A stretch of 64,000 bases of DNA from JASGCK01 sp031538565 (GTDB lineage Bacteria; Pseudomonadota; Gammaproteobacteria; Burkholderiales; Burkholderiaceae_C): the NCBI GenBank assembly GCA_031538565.1, contig JAVKLS010000062.1:1-64000 (forward strand), read 5' to 3'. Of the stretch, positions 61,820-64,000 are shown one piece after another (the first letter of the stretch is position 1; the number at the start of each line of letters is the position of its first letter). Under the pieces are notes generated by a model. It made no database searches, was not told the DNA's origin, and saw only the letters and a program-made list of their open reading frames with translations. The position numbers were made by a program, and so were the translations under genes.

Positions 61820-62422
61820 TCAATCCAAAAAGTTCTTCAGCATCGCATGCCCGTGCTCGGTCAAGATGCTTTCGGGGTGAAACTGCACGCCCTCCATCCG
61901 AGCAGCATGGGGCAAATGTTTGTGGCGAACACCCATGATTTCACCATCCTCCGTCCAAGCGGTGACTTCCAAATCTGCGGGGCAGGTTGCGCGATCAATT
62001 GCGAGCGAGTGATAGCGATTGACCACGAACTGCTTGGGCAGCCCTGCAAATACGCCCTGCTCGGTTGTTGTGATGGTGCTGACTTTGCCGTGCATCTGCA
62101 CTTGTGCGCGGATCACGCGCCCCCCTAGCGCCGCGCCAATGGCTTGATGCCCGAGGCACACGCCCAAAATGGGCAGCTTTCCCATGAAGTGCTCAATAGC
62201 TGCCACGCTAATTCCCGCCTCGGCGGGCGAGCAAGGGCCTGGCGAGATGACGAGGCGATCAGCACCCATTGCTGCCATCTCTTGCAGCGTGATTTCGTCG
62301 TTGCGGCACGTCACAACATCCGCACCTAACTCGCCAAAATACTGCACCAGGTTGTAGGTAAAACTGTCGTAGTTATCTAGCATGAGCACGCGAGGCTTAA
62401 CGTTTGACTGCTGGACTGTCAT
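61820..62422 (-). CDS. trpG: Anthranilate synthase component II (glutamine amidotransferase)
   Basis: TrpG supplies ammonia to TrpE. The catalytic Cys89 lies in LGVCLGHQAIG, with the later His/Glu pair in VQFHPESIL and the ISPGPCSPAEAG loop. The ATG at 62422, with GGAGGGG upstream and 1 base after the trpE stop, gives 200 residues; the longer open frame to 62632 runs back into trpE and is rejected. The protein is not fused to TrpD or TrpE. Confidence 0.95.
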   Translation of the reverse strand: MTVQQSNVKPRVLMLDNYDSFTYNLVQYFGELGADVVTCRNDEITLQEMAAMGADRLVISPGPCSPAEAGISVAAIEHFMGKLPILGVCLGHQAIGAALGGRVIRAQVQMHGKVSTITTTEQGVFAGLPKQFVVNRYHSLAIDRATCPADLEVTAWTEDGEIMGVRHKHLPHAARMEGVQFHPESILTEHGHAMLKNFLD

Positions 62423-62423
62423 T

Positions 62424-63923
62424 TCAAAACCCCTCCTCAACCAGTTCTGCGGCACGCAAGAGTGCGCGTGCTTTGGCTTCCGTTTCTTGCCATTCAAGCT
62501 CGGGGACGGAGTCGGCCACCACGCCCGCTGCCGCTTGCACATAAAGCGTGCCGTTCTTGACGATGCCTGTGCGAATAGCAATCGCCACGTCCATATCGCC
62601 CGCAAAGCTGATGTAGCCGCACGCGCCGCCATAAATACCGCGCTTGACAGGTTCTAATCGATCAATCACTTCCATCGCGTGCACCTTGGGCGCACCCGTG
62701 AGCGTGCCCGCAGGAAAGGTGGCTTTGAGCACATCCATGTTTGACATTCCGTCCAGCAGCTCGCCCTCCACGTTGCTCACAATGTGCATGACGTGGCTGT
62801 AACGCTCCACGCAAAACGCTTCGGTTACTTTTACGCTGCCGATTTTGGCAATGCGTCCGATGTCGTTGCGCGCCAAATCAATCAGCATCACGTGCTCGGC
62901 GCGCTCTTTTGGGTCACCAATCAACTCTGCTTCGGCAGCTTTATCAAGTGCGGGAGTTGCGCCGCGTGGGCGCGTGCCCGCCAGCGGGCGAATCGTCACC
63001 ATGTGGCGCGCTTGGTCGCCTGCAACAATTTTTTCTTCGCGCACCAAAATTTCAGGCGATGCACCCACAACTTGAAAACTCCCGAAGTCGTAAAAATACA
63101 TATAGGGGCTGGGATTGAGCGAGCGCAGCGCTCGGTACAGCGACAGCGGGGACTGGGTAAACGCACGCTTAATGCGCTGCCCAACTTGCACTTGCATGAA
63201 CTCGCCTGCGGCAATCATGTCCTTGGCATCGGTCACGGCGCGGATGTAGTCCGCTTTCGCAAAATCACGTACCGCAGGTTGCGCCTTTGAGGGCAAAACA
63301 GGCGGAACCACCACCGATTGGCTCAGCCGCTCTTTAAGCGCCGCAAGCCGTGCCGTGGCGTGAGCAAATGCATCGGGTTTGGCGGGATCGGCGTACACGA
63401 TCAGATGCAGCTTGCCCGATAAGTTATCAATCACAGCCAACTCTTCGCACAGCAGCAGCAAAATGTCAGGCGTACCTAGCTCGTCTGGCGGGCAAGAGTG
63501 CGAGAGTTTTCGCTCGATGTAGCGCACCGCGTCGTAGCCAAAATAACCCGCCAGTCCACCACAAAAGCGCGGCAGCCCCTTTGACAAGGCAACCTTAAAC
63601 CGCTGTTGATACGCTGCAATAAAGTCAAGCGGATTGCCCGTGTCCGTTTCCACCACCTCACCGCCCGTCACCACTTCGGTTTTTGCGTTTGCACCAAAGT
63701 TAGACGCACGCAGCAATGTGTGCGCAGGCAGTCCAATAAAGCTGTAACGTCCAAAACGCTCGCCTCCCACAACGGACTCGAGCAAAAAACTATTGGGACT
63801 AGGTGCAGCAGCAAGCTTGAGGTAGAGCGAAAGCGGCGTCTCTAAATCCGCAAAAGCCACTAAAGTTAAAGGGATGCGGTTGTAGCCTTGCTGCGCGAGG
63901 GCATTGAATTCGAGTTCAGTCAT
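62424..63923 (-). CDS. trpE: Anthranilate synthase component I
   Basis: TrpE converts chorismate to anthranilate. The 499-residue protein has the feedback-site region LLESVVGGERFGRYSF near the start, and the chorismate-binding domain with NPSPYMYFYDF, RPLAGTRPRG, DLARNDIGRI and a C-terminal GGACGYISFAGD. No attenuator leader is visible, since an upstream frame appears to overlap the start. Confidence 0.96.
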   Translation of the reverse strand: MTELEFNALAQQGYNRIPLTLVAFADLETPLSLYLKLAAAPSPNSFLLESVVGGERFGRYSFIGLPAHTLLRASNFGANAKTEVVTGGEVVETDTGNPLDFIAAYQQRFKVALSKGLPRFCGGLAGYFGYDAVRYIERKLSHSCPPDELGTPDILLLLCEELAVIDNLSGKLHLIVYADPAKPDAFAHATARLAALKERLSQSVVVPPVLPSKAQPAVRDFAKADYIRAVTDAKDMIAAGEFMQVQVGQRIKRAFTQSPLSLYRALRSLNPSPYMYFYDFGSFQVVGASPEILVREEKIVAGDQARHMVTIRPLAGTRPRGATPALDKAAEAELIGDPKERAEHVMLIDLARNDIGRIAKIGSVKVTEAFCVERYSHVMHIVSNVEGELLDGMSNMDVLKATFPAGTLTGAPKVHAMEVIDRLEPVKRGIYGGACGYISFAGDMDVAIAIRTGIVKNGTLYVQAAAGVVADSVPELEWQETEAKARALLRAAELVEEGF

Positions 63924-64000
63924 TCTTTTCCTTCAAATTTTCTATCAATCACCACGGCTTCTTGCGTTTGTAGAGTCGCCGTGGCAGGCGGGGGGATTAG
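63920..64000 (-). CDS. Possible C-terminus of an upstream gene (partial)
   Basis: On the minus strand an open frame enters at the window edge and ends in TGA at 63920-63922, overlapping the trpE ATG (ATGA). Its last residues read LQTQEAVVIDRKFEGKE. A seven-pair inverted repeat (CCACGGC and GCCGTGG) lies in the same stretch and could instead be a leader structure. The gene cannot be named. Confidence 0.35.
   Translation of the reverse strand, partial: LIPPPATATLQTQEAVVIDRKFEGKE

Noticed and set aside
62423..62632. 70-residue N-terminal extension of trpG
   Set aside because: It runs back through trpE in another frame; the ATG at 62422 has a good ribosome site and fits the family length.
1..64000. 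tRNA and rRNA genes
   Set aside because: Gaps between genes are short and none contains a T-loop/anticodon arrangement or rRNA-like sequence that I can recognise.

Overview
This window is a compact chromosomal segment of a betaproteobacterium, most likely a Burkholderiales member of the Comamonadaceae type. The grounds are gene order and content: a monomeric isocitrate dehydrogenase, the block gyrA-pheA-tyrA-aroA/cmk-rpsA-ihfB-lapB-hldA-hldD-comEA, the mlaFEDACB order, gltBD, aroKB and trpEGDC. These are assignments by eye from protein sequence; no database was searched. I see no rRNA, tRNA or CRISPR array.

Layout. 1-492: the end of a probable IS21-like element joined to a truncated, frameshifted DNA methyltransferase. 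512-2822: a REP-like palindrome and icd. 2901-6203: MFS transporter, gph, ubiG and a small OmpA-type protein. 6382-21087: gyrA, a decayed DUF4160 plus DUF2442 pair where serC often sits, the aromatic amino acid genes with an aroA-cmk fusion, rpsA, ihfB, lapB, an MFS transporter, heptose genes, comEA and yaaA. 21084-25807: queF and the Mla lipid-transport operon. 25847-34660: gltD and gltB, split by an AIPR-family protein, a gene remnant, a cupin and an orphan Phd-type antitoxin. 34729-37076: a REP-associated transposase (RAYT) with its hairpin, then aroB and aroK. 37122-50230: an MSHA-like type IV pilus cluster of twelve genes. 50405-52678: an ABC export-type trio. 52732-57356: leuB, DedA, a BepA-like protease and proA. 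57353-63923: the trp operon with five foreign-looking genes between its members.

Two themes stand out. First, accessory genes sit inside housekeeping operons, usually joined by start/stop overlaps or gaps of only a few bases: in trpEGDC-proA, in gltBD, after aroB, and before pheA. They are therefore probably transcribed with their hosts. The three-gene cassette between trpG and trpD (53, 173 and 246 residues, the last with a DUF1828-like start) is my best candidate for an undescribed system. Second, REP-type palindromes are present both between genes and inside one gene: one is translated in frame within GltB, and the hairpin overlapping the RAYT stop codon recurs upstream of leuB.

The pilus cluster occupies the place next to aroKB where many betaproteobacteria carry pilMNOPQ. 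It has its own secretin, ATPase, platform protein, a PilM/PilN-like protein and several pilins, including two nearly identical tandem major-pilin candidates with a divergent middle. No retraction ATPase or prepilin peptidase lies in the window, so those must be supplied from elsewhere.
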